Origin: Azolla caroliniana | Taxonomy: Eukaryota; Polypodiophyta | Length of the DNA stretch: 64,000 nucleotides | Assembly (NCBI GenBank): GCA_043228905.1 | Contig: JBHGNT010000014.1 | Coordinates: 16,182,001-16,246,000 of the forward strand | Direction of reading: 5' to 3' | In this document: one piece after another, positions 49,506 to 57,777 of the stretch | Layout: the number at the start of each line of letters is the position of its first letter | Position numbering within the stretch: the first letter of the stretch is position 1 | The notes under the pieces: model-generated | The model's input: only the letters and a program-made list of their open reading frames with translations | The model's database searches: none | What the model was told of the DNA's origin: nothing | Program-made: the position numbers and the translations under genes

Positions 49506-50132
49506 CTACTCTCCGTCGTATTCGCTCTCGTCGAACCCGTGAAGTGCCGGAGTGCTCCCCGTCCTAGTTGTCACGCCAATTGATCCGAATAAGTCCTCGC
49601 CGACGTCTTCGTCTTCCGAAACCATGCCGTCCTCGTCGCTGAACTGTGCCCTCGAAAACATCTCGGCCATGGCGTTGTCCTTTCCGGAAATGTGTTGTAT
49701 TTCAGGATTAAGGGACTTGACGTACGCTATCCACTGGAGCATTGCCAGGTCCGATGTCGCGCACCCGGAAATCATATTGAGAATTGGTAGGAAATCCGTC
49801 TCAATGATTACCTCCGTCCCGATCAGATAGTCTTTGTCGGCCTTAACTGCCGAAACGATACCCCACAACTTGCGTTTAACTTGGGTGTATCCTCGCTGCC
49901 GCTCGCTCAATACCTTTGCCCCGAACCGGATCGGGAATCGTACGCCGTCCTTGTCCTCCTGACTGATCACCCACCCGATCCCGGTCGGGCTCGTGTTCAC
50001 CGTCACGTAGATGGGGACTTCCTTGCCGTAAACCGCTTTCCGGAGAGCTGGTGCCGCAGCAAGCGCCTCCTTTAGTCTCCGGACAGACTTCGTGTGATCT
50101 GTCCTCCACTTGAACCTACACCCTTTCTTCAA
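49506..50132 (-). pseudogene. Nested gypsy RNase H
   Basis: 208-codon open frame: KEALAAAPALRKAVYGKE, VTVNTSPTGIGWVISQEDKD (catalytic Asp of TVDTS is Asn here), FGAKVLSERQRGYTQVKRKL, VIIETDFLPILNM and ISGKDNAMAEMFSR. The first catalytic Asp to Asn change would cripple it. The intact copy at 61952 keeps TVDTS. Confidence 0.88.
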
Positions 50133-50174
50133 TAGCCCGTAGAGCGGTTCTGCGACATGCGCGTAGTGAGGAAT

Positions 50175-51475
50175 CTAGATGTGGTAGAACGCGCACACAC
50201 CCAAGAATCTGCGGACCTCCGTAACTGACCCACAATCGTCCTTCATCACGGAGATGGTTTCTACCTTTGCCGGGGACAGTTTCCGGCCATAGGGCCCGCA
50301 CAGGTGTCCGACTACCAGGATCTCCATTTGCCCGAACGCTGATTTCTCTCCAGAGAAGGTGAGCTGCGCACTCTCGAGCCTCTGCAACACCTTATTGCAG
50401 TCGTCGATGTGGTTCGCGACGAACCTCCGGCATCCGTCCGGGCCGACCATTTCGTTTGCATCCTCCACTGGACACCCCTTTATCGGTACATCCTCTAGGA
50501 ACGACATAGTGATGTCCGGGATGCAGTCCCTCAACACCTTGTTCATTGCGTTCACCATGTGCGCCACCGAATTCGTTCCTCCTTGCGATAGGGTACACAT
50601 CCGCACCAAGCCGAGAGGAGTCCACATTGTCGTGATGTCCCTGCTCTCTATGGCTAGTTGGAACTAGTCGTACCACAAGTATAAGTCACCGACCGAATAG
50701 ATAGACCTTCCGGCGAAGGCCTCCGCAAACTCGTCTATGGTCGGCCCAATTCCTGCATTACGGATGGTCACCTTGTTGACCGGTTGCAGGTCCTGTATGA
50801 AGCGCAACGTGCCATTCTTCTTTGGCACCGTGAACCACCGATTCGAGTATGGGGCACTCGACGGTTCGAGGATGCCCATATCCACCTTCTGCTTTAGTAG
50901 CTCCATCAACATCGAGATGTGAGCTCTGGGCACTAGAATCGATTTGAGATTCCATGGCAAATGCGGTACCGTGAAGATCACCATTGGCTCGACGATTGTC
51001 GGGTCTACGCACCCGATCTCCTCCGGCGAGAATGCGAAGGCCTTCCTGTGCATTCCGAGCATCCTCTGAAACCGGTCCTCCTCCTCCGGCAGTAGAAAGC
51101 CACCCCACCAACCTTGAGCCCTCGTAGCGTTATGTCGGTGAACCGGTGCCCTCTGTCGGCTGGATTCCGTAAACTTGGGTCCGACGCGACCCCCTTTATC
51201 CGCTCTCCGCTGCCCTCCGGCAAGGATGCCACAACTGGCCTCACCTTTCGGTGCACAGTCTTATACTTCGTATCCACGTGGGCTGTTCGATCCAACCCGA
51301 TCCTCTCCCCGAAGTCCGCGATGACTTCGTACATTCCCATCAAGCTAACCGGAACGGTCCGGTCTTCGCTAAGGCCTTCACCGACCACCTTTCGTAATTC
51401 GCCCAAGGTGTCGTCAAAAGAGACCGCCTCCACGACGCCACTAATTTCTTCGTCGGGGGAGAGGACTCCACACAC
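50175..51475 (-). pseudogene. Nested gypsy reverse transcriptase with altered catalytic box
   Basis: RT landmarks: VPRAHISMLMELLKQKVDMG, PYSNRWFTVPKKNGTLRFIQ, DLQPVNKVTIRNAG, SVGDLYLWYD followed by a TAG (about 50665) and FQL (motif A), TLSQGGTNSVAHMVNAMNKV (motif B) and ITMSFLEDVPIKG (motif C). The usual (Y/F)xDD is Phe-Leu-Glu-Asp, so the first catalytic Asp is Glu. An ILVVGHLCGPYGRKLSPAKV thumb follows, then VTEVRRFLGVCAFYHI and a stop. A frameshift near 51080 separates the part before the RT. Confidence 0.88.
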
Positions 51476-51633
51476 CCTAAGTCGTCTCTCCGCCCGCTTC
51501 CTCTCTTGGCTACTGATGCCGGTTAACGTACAACCTCCGTTTTCGGAGAGCTAAAAATTCCTACCTATAATACATGTGTGGGGTTCTTCTGGGGTGTCCG
51601 GACTATTGCGGCCCCACGCCTTGATAGCCCTCT

Positions 51634-52302
51634 CTAAAAATCCCCTCGGCCATTGCCGTCGAGGGTCTCGCGGTTTCGCTCGTGGTTGGGTCGCACTGTC
51701 ATGAATTGGACGGAATGCCGACCGTCTTGGCTCTTGATGCGCGCATATGCCGAACTATTGTCCAGTACTTTCGTCTCCATGCGTGCTGTCGTAATGTACG
51801 GTTCGCTGAGAATTACCGGGTGCGAGGAAGTCTCCTGCACGAAGAAATGCCGATCTATCTCAACGTCACCGATCTTCACGCGTACGTTCGGGCACGCACC
51901 ATGCAGCTCCTCTATAGCGTGCTTCGCCGCTCGTATCTTCCACCCGTGCTTGGTGTTGATCGGCCATTTCCCCTTTTTATAGAAGTTCATGGACATCAGA
52001 TTGATCTCCGAACCGTGGTCTACCAATGCCACCACTGGCTCCTGGACGTCGCCGATCTGAACAGGGGTTTCCAAGTCCATGGACATCAGGTTGATCTCCG
52101 AACCGTGGTCTACCAATGCCACCACCGGCTCTTGGACGTCGCCGATCCGAACAGGGGTTTCCGTAGTGGCCCTAGCCCAATGCAGCTTCGCGTAGTGGCT
52201 TTCCGTCAACTCGTCCTCTAGGGCCGTGTCTTCTAAGTGCCTCGTCCACACTTCCACCGGCCTCTCCGGTTCTGGCTCCGCCGAGAGCCTCTTCCACTTC
52301 AC
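51634..52302 (-). pseudogene. Nested gypsy aspartic protease with duplicated active site
   Basis: Open 222-codon frame. The retropepsin active site reads VVALVDHGSEINLMSM, Asp-His-Gly rather than Asp-Ser/Thr-Gly. This site occurs twice: a 90-bp segment (51988-52077 and 52078-52167) is duplicated in frame, giving two 30-residue copies starting MDLETPVQIGDVQEPV or its equivalent. Downstream KWPINTKHGWKIRAAKH, IGDVEIDRHFFVQETSSHPV and GQP-like SEPYITTARMETKV complete the fold. It cleaves the polyprotein in an active element; two active sites in one monomer are unlikely to fold normally. Confidence 0.85.
51988..52167 (-). repeat. 90-bp in-frame tandem duplication in the protease
   Basis: Two adjacent 90-bp copies share GGACATCAG.TTGATCTCCG, AACCGTGGTCTACCAATGCC and GACGTCGCCGATC.GAACAG, differing at a few positions. 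The duplication multiplies the protease active-site motif. Confidence 0.95.
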
Positions 52303-53655
52303 CTAGTCCACGATGGAGTCGTGGAACTCCTTCTTGGCGATTCCCAGCACCTCCCGTAATGACAACTCGACCTTGCTGTAGAGAATTCTCTCTTCCAGGA
52401 CCTTCCGCAGGTCCATTCTTCTTTCGATTTCAGTGCTCAGCCGGAAACCGGCCTGCTTCTTCTTCTCCGGTGCGCTGGCATTGGCGGCCTCATTCGGCTT
52501 CGGTCCGAACCGGGTTTCGTACCGCTGCGAGGGGCCGCCCCCTCCGGCCTTTCCTGCACGCTTGTCCTCTACCAGAACCTCGTGGTTTTGGCATGCAGCC
52601 GCCACGAAGCTAGTCTTTTCTTCCACCGGGTCGTCCCATTCGGTAACGTCCCGAATCCGTTGTTCCGCACGGTCTGCCTCTTCCTTCTTCAGTCGTACCC
52701 CGGAGAGACCCTCTAGCACCAACGGCCAAAATCTGGAATCCTTCGCTTTTCGGGCCTCATCACCCCCGACTTGGATTCCTGCCAATGCCGAGTAGTTAAC
52801 GACCTTTGCATGTCGTCCCGCGGCCTCTTCCATCAATTGCTTCATTCCGCCGCGCCCCGTATTCAGCTCTAGGGCTTTCCGGGTCTCGCTCGCGTGCACC
52901 CGCCCGTTCTAGAGGTACACCACGTTGGTCCTGAGTGCCTCGACGAAATCCGCGCATTCTTTCTGGATGTGGCCGACCGCGTCGCACCACATGCACCACT
53001 GCCCCGCCGACGGCCTTCAGTCACGAGACTATTCGCCATCGTTCCTCCGGGCCTGCGCGATTTGGAGATCTCACACCATCTGCGACAGCTCTTCTGGAGT
53101 CGCGCCTCCGGAGGGACCTTTGACCACTCCGCCCGGGGCTGAGCCCGTCTCAAGCCAACTCCGAGTTTCTTCCTTCCTAGCCGGTACCGGCACCCCGAGC
53201 TCCCTCACCGGGACCGACCTCGCCGCCGCCAAGCCCTCGTCGCTCCACTCGCGCCGCTTGTCGAAACGACCGCAGACCCTCCTTACCATGGCCCAGTTTA
53301 CCGTGAGCCCATCATCCGTTTCCAACAGGGGACCCACCTTCTCCCTGTCCACGATGTCCACCGACTTGACGAATAGTAGTACTTTGCTTGTGTCGAGCAC
53401 GGTCCGGTCCAGCGTTGACAGCCGTGCGAACCGTTTCTCGAACTCCTGGAGGAGCACCGACGTGTTCCTCCCCTTCCCAGGGCTCTCAACCCATGCCATG
53501 AAGTCTCGCTTCGACAGCCGAAGCGAGTCATCGAACCCATACATCTCGAGGAGCTGCAGCTCGAACTCGTCCCAAGTTTGGCATCTGGCCAGCCCCTCGA
53601 GCACCTCTGCGTGGACGGCTACGACCATAGCTTCAGTAAGCTCGGATCCCCTCAT
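52303..53655 (-). pseudogene. Nested gypsy gag
   Basis: Gag frame from ATG 53655 (MRGSELTEAMVVAVHAEV), with TWDEFELQLLEMYGFDDSLR and VLLQEFEKRFARLSTLDR typical of capsid-like gag. A TGA at 53071 and a TAG near 52912 interrupt it. A CX2CX4HX4C zinc knuckle CMWCDAVGHIQKEC lies at 52954-52995. The C-terminal 198 codons (52899-52303) are open. Gag packages the element RNA. Confidence 0.85.
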
Positions 53656-53677
53656 TCTTCACTCCTTTGCCGCTTGC

Positions 53678-53697
53678 TTCATGTCGGGTTCACCAAA
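53678..53697 (-). promoter_or_regulatory. Candidate primer-binding site of the nested gypsy
   Basis: Immediately inside the 5' LTR the - strand reads TTTGGTGAACCCGACATGAAG (written here without its last base as TTTGGTGAACCCGACATGAA). It starts TGG two to three bases after the LTR, as a tRNA 3' CCA-complementary site should. I cannot name the tRNA; it is not the iMet or Asp type common in plant elements. Confidence 0.55.
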
Positions 53698-53699
53698 TA

Positions 53700-54317
53700 T
53701 GTCGAGTTGTTACGCTCTTCGCGTGTGGAAAGAGGTGGGACCGTGGGGGCCTTGTACCAAGGAGCGTGAGAAGAAGAGAGAGTGAGAGAGAGCAACTTGC
53801 AGAAACATAGATGGAGAGAACAATGTCTTAATTATAAATCAATAACGATTACAACCGGCAAGCTGGCGACGGACCCAACTCAGGCAAACACACAAACGCA
53901 CACGATGCTCACGCACGCACACATCCCGATTGCACAATGGAGCCTCTGCCGGAAGCACCCAGGCTGTCCACGAAGCAGAGGCAACACAGGCCGAAATCCT
54001 GCAGAGAAAGACGAACGATGGAGGAGAGAGCTCGGTCCCGGTCTGATAGCACTTCGTCCTCGCTCCCCAAAACGTGATATCTTCTTCCTCCCCTTTTATA
54101 GGCCGTCTAGCAGGCCGTTGCACCCTCGTTTTTATCAATTTTTTCTCTGTCCGAAACACTTGGATTTCCTAGACATTCAATGCGTCACATCTAGTCTATT
54201 TACACCCATCGTCCTACTCCTAGTTATGTACAAGGTATTAATTAGCGTGGAAAGTGTAAAGTCGGTTCATGCGCCTTGCGTCGCCGATTCCGCTTCTGGA
54301 CGGTTTTCTTCACGATA
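53700..54317 (-). repeat. gypsy 5' LTR
   Basis: Partner of 47747-48395. The outer end reads TATCGTGAAG where the inner copy reads TGTCGTGAAG (one G/A transition), the inner end CTCGACA. TATAAAAG at 54093-54100 (-). Confidence 0.93.
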
Positions 54318-54789
54318 ACGTCTCCAAACTATCTGGGAGGGAACTGAGCGGAAACAACGCGAGTACCTCATCGTCTAGAGGTATCTCCAACGAGGTTGTC
54401 TGATTTATAAGCCCCTTGAAGGCATTCATGTGCTCCGCCATGCTGGAGCCGTCTTGATATCTGAGTCTTACTAACTTCCAAAAGACCGAGACTCGATTTA
54501 CGACATTCTTGTTCTCAAACATGATGCCTATTTTCTCCTAGAGTTCGTGAGCTTTCTTCTCCTCATTGAAGTTGTTATACAGGATCATGTCGATGAAGCA
54601 TTTGATGTAGGTTGTCGTCTTCATGTGCATCATCTCCCATGTTGATGCATCAATCTTGTTTGGTCTTTTGTCCTTGAACTGTACCGGCAACCAAAGATCT
54701 TTAACCACTAGCATGTCCCTCAACTTCGACTTCCACACTGAGTAGTTGGAGTCGGTGAGCTTGAACATGCCACCAAATGGATCTTCCAT
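54318..54789 (-). pseudogene. copia gag N-terminal half
   Basis: Starts at ATG 54789 with MEDPFGGMFKLTDSNYSVWK, the usual copia gag opening (L-x-x-x-N-Y-x-x-W), then LRDMLVVKDLWLPV and, after a TAG near 54538, FWKLVRLRYQDGSSMAEHMN and FKGLINQTTSLEIPLDDEV. It ends at LPDSLET at the gypsy target site; the missing half continues at 47740. Confidence 0.88.
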
Positions 54790-54818
54790 GCTCTTGCTTT
54801 TGTTTGAAGTTTAGAACT

Positions 54819-54832
54819 TCGCTCTGATACAA
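54819..54832 (-). promoter_or_regulatory. copia primer-binding site
   Basis: Just inside the 5' LTR the - strand reads TGTATCAGAGCG, one base different from the tRNA-iMet-complementary TGGTATCAGAGC of most plant copia elements. Confidence 0.8.
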
Positions 54833-54835
54833 GAT

Positions 54836-55090
54836 TGATAGAAATAGTGCTCGGCCAAAACTGAGTTCCACAATGCAAATGGAAGATTGAACAGAAATTA
54901 AGAAGGCACTTAACAAGATGGAAGGGACGACACCAAATGTTAACGTGGAAAACCCAGATTGGGAAAAACCACGGGAGTCCATAGACTCCAAACTATACCA
55001 CTAGAGAGAGGAAGGGTGCAATGAGAGCATCAGAGGCAACAATCTCGAGCTCTGTCTTCGCCAACCGACGGTTACAACATAAAATACTTT

Positions 55091-55127
<37 letters not shown>

Positions 55128-55385
55128 CCCAGACCGTCTCTTTGTACAACAATAACAACTTAATAAAAATGATCTACAACTATAGTATTGCCCTAATTAT
55201 ATTTATACTTATATAACTTTAGGGCTAATTACAAATATGACAATCAACAGTCACATTGGAACATATTTACTAATATGTCTGGCTGGATGCCAACCGAATC
55301 CATCCGATATGGTTCCTTCAGCTTGTCTGATCCGGCTCGTCCGATTCTCATCCGGATCCCATCCGGAGGGACCGGCTTCCCAACA
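54836..55385 (-). repeat. copia 5' LTR
   Basis: 550 bp, partner of 42760-43291, TG...CA ends. Contains a (CT)n tract at 55097-55126 longer than in the other LTR. Confidence 0.92.
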
Positions 55386-56128
55386 AAAAAAACCCAAGCC
55401 AACCTTTTATTATAGTGTTTTCATATTTTCTGTGTTTTTGCTTAATTTGGTGTTATTTTATGTTGATGAATTACTTCATTGCTTGTACTTGGTGCATAAT
55501 CTACAATGCTCATAGCTTTAGGAAACAAAAGATTGACATCACAAAAGATGAGGAAAACACCACAACCACCCATGATAAAAAAAATCCAATAAAGAGATCT
55601 AATGTCATAAGAGAAATCCACAAAAGAACCAATCTAAGAAAAACCCAAGCCAACCTTTTATTATAGCCTTTCATATTTTTAGTTTTTTGCTTAATTTGGT
55701 GTTATTTCGTGTCGATGAATTATTTCATTTCTTGTACTTGGTGCATAATCCACAATACTCATAGCTTTAGGAAACAAAAGATTGACATCACAAAAGATAA
55801 GGAAAACACCACCACCACCCATGATAAAAATAATTATCCAATTAAAGAGATCTAACGTCACAAGGGAAATCCACAAAAGAACCAACCTAAGAAAAACCCA
55901 AGCCAACCTTTTATTATAGCCTTTCATATTTTTAGTTTTTTTTCCTTAATTTGGTGTTATTTTGTGTCGATGAGTTATTTCATTTCTTGTACTTGGTGCA
56001 TAATCTACAATGCTCATAGCTTGAGGAAACAAAAGATTGACATCACAAAAGATGAGGAAAACACCACCACCACCCATGATAAAAATAATAATCCAATAAA
56101 GAGATCTAATCTCACAAGGGAAATCCTT
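55386..56128. repeat. ~252-bp tandem array, right part (three units)
   Basis: Three head-to-tail units starting at AACCCAAGCCAACCTTTTAT near 55391, 55642 and 55895, periods 251 and 253 bp. Each has TTTGGTGTTATTT.GTGTCG, TTGTACTTGGTGCATAATC, GATTGACATCACAAAAGAT and CACCACCCATGATAAAAA. The third is cut short by a poly(T) tract. With the split unit at 40926-42759 there were at least four units before the insertions. No coding function seen. Confidence 0.92.
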
Positions 56129-57360
56129 TTTTTTGTAGTAACACTTTTTTTTTTTTTTTTTTTTCCAAAATGAAGCTACTTTCCCATTAGTTAGGAAGGA
56201 TTATTACAAAAAGACTGTACACGGGGCTTATATACAAATCGGGAAATCTCCCTCCGAACAAGTACAAGAAAATGAGATTAGTTACTTAGCATAACGGGTT
56301 GACTACTCAATATAAGCAGATACCTATAGCTAAAAATGGTGCTCGTCAATTTTGGCTAGTACGAGACACCTCCTAGGGCCTACACCGCAGGGAGGGCGGC
56401 AAGTGACTCGGAAACAGCCAGCGTGGGGGCTGGTAGTTCCACCTCGGACCACTTCCTCCTTGTGTCACCATAGGCATGTTCCGCCATTTTTGCCAAAAGC
56501 GCAAACGGGCAGTGACCACATCGTTGGAATGGCTGCAAACCTCGTCCAACTGCCCTTGTAGGCAGCTGATAAGAGCAAACCATATGTCCATGATCACTTG
56601 GGAAACCTCAAAGTAAGGTGAAAACCCACAAAGCATAAAGAGAAATATACAAGTTTCAATTAGACACTAAAGAGCTTAGAAGCACTCAAAGTAAAGAGTG
56701 TAAATGTGCAATGTGATGTCTCTAAATTATAGACAATCAAATAGAGATTTCCTAGGGGATTGCTTAAAGAAGCTAACTTCATGCAATTGGTTTCGATCAA
56801 AGCGCTTATTATTGCGGGCCGTCCAAATGGTCCAGAGTGCCCAAAATCTTGTCCATTGGAGAAAATAGGCATTGCTAGATAGGGCGTACAGAATTTGTCC
56901 AAATAACCAAAAGTGTTTCCCAAACCTTCAGCCAGCAAATCTTTGAGAAAGAGATGCATTTAATTTTTGTACAAATGTTATAGGGAATGAGCAAGTCCAT
57001 AATAACTATGGGACTATTTCCAATCGTCCACCACATCTTGCACAATGCATCGAGGCTATTGATTGCTTTTGAAGATTCAAGCCAGTTAGGAGCACACCCA
57101 ATAGGCATCTCCATAGGAATACTTGTTGCTTAAGTGGAAGACCAGAGCTCCGTAACCTTGTAAGTTTGGTTTTCCACCAGGACTGTGTTTTGTGTAGGTG
57201 CCATAATGCATTTGCATGTTCGTGAAACCATGGGGTAGGTTGCAACAATATATACACTAAATGTGTTATAATCTTATTAATTGGAATAACAATGTTGCCT
57301 TTTTGTAACATCCAATCTTGAATCTTGCGATCTCCATTTGGAGGTGGCATAGGTACTAAA
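56129..57360 (-). mobile_element. 5'-truncated LINE fragment with poly(A) tail
   Basis: On the - strand a poly(A) run (56143-56164 as T) follows ORF2 3' sequence. The frame at 57350-57006 encodes NALWHLHKTQSWWKTKLTRL, LPLKQQVFLWRCLLGVLL and CARCGG, a zf-RVT domain, and 56960-56740 continues LINE-like FWALWTIWTARNNK and related residues in broken frames. Inserted into the third unit of the 252-bp array. Target duplication not identified. Confidence 0.8.
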
Positions 57361-57735
57361 AAAGTACCAACTCTATGACTTGATTCCAGATAATGAGATG
57401 ATGCAACCTAGGACTATAACAACATGTCATTGAAGCCTAATAGGTGATCTTGGTAATTTACTAGATCTACAATTGATTTTAGCCCCTTCTTTGTTAAAAA
57501 AATAAGCTTTCTTATTATCTTGTTCAACTAGTGACTATAATATAACACTCCAATGTAAGCTTTCGAGGTGTAAAGAATTCCTTGCTTTTAAATTCATGCC
57601 TCTCCATTTTATGTGGTGCAATGCTTCCTTCCATTGATTGGCATATTTTCATGTGTGGAGGTTTCCAAACGAATGCATGAAAAGCATTCGTAAAAAAAGA
57701 GAGAGTTCATAAAGTCCCTCCTTTTTAGTTGACTT
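57361..57735. other. No gene recognised
   Basis: AT-rich DNA between the LINE fragment and the truncated start of the + strand gypsy. Nothing identifiable. Confidence 0.5.
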
Positions 57736-57777
57736 CGAGAACATGGTCTGTATGCAAAGCTGGAAAAATGTAGTTTC

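Larger units (their letters stand above)
47747..54317 (-). mobile_element. Complete GC-rich Ty3/gypsy element nested in copia gag
   Basis: 6.57-kb two-LTR element: LTRs 47747-48395 and 53700-54317, exact 4-bp target duplication ACGT at 47743-47746 and 54318-54321. Outside the duplication the copia gag codons on both sides join perfectly in frame. Internal order is gag, PR, RT, RNase H, IN on the - strand. Coding parts are clearly GC- and CpG-richer than the host genes. It is damaged by several stops (many look like CpG to TpG changes), a protease duplication and an integrase deletion. Confidence 0.95.
42760..55385 (-). mobile_element. Ty1/copia retrotransposon carrying nested insertions
   Basis: LTRs at 42760-43291 (3') and 54836-55385 (5'), each starting TGTTGGGAAG and ending ATTTCTATCA on the - strand. 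The primer-binding site is TGTATCAGAGC, like the tRNA-iMet type TGGTATCAGAGC. Internal order is gag-PR-IN-RT-RNase H, which defines copia. Removing a nested gypsy (47747-54317) and a solo LTR (43397-44628) leaves about 4.8 kb, a normal copia length. It inserted at CTAAGAAAA/AACCCAAGCC within the 252-bp array. Stops, a lost integrase finger and the insertions make it inactive. Confidence 0.93.

Noticed and set aside
52925-53785. 286-codon + strand frame over the gypsy gag
   Set aside because: Antisense shadow of GC-rich gag sequence; it also runs out through the LTR, and the - strand carries the zinc knuckle and gag motifs.
54310-54325. 6-bp duplication TAACGT around the nested gypsy
   Set aside because: The two extra matching bases are explained by the LTR end reading ATA (mutated from ACA); the 4-bp ACGT register fits the LTR ends and the solo LTR's duplication.
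55386-56128. CRISPR-like array
   Set aside because: Units are about 252 bp with no short repeat and variable-spacer pattern, and the genome is a plant.
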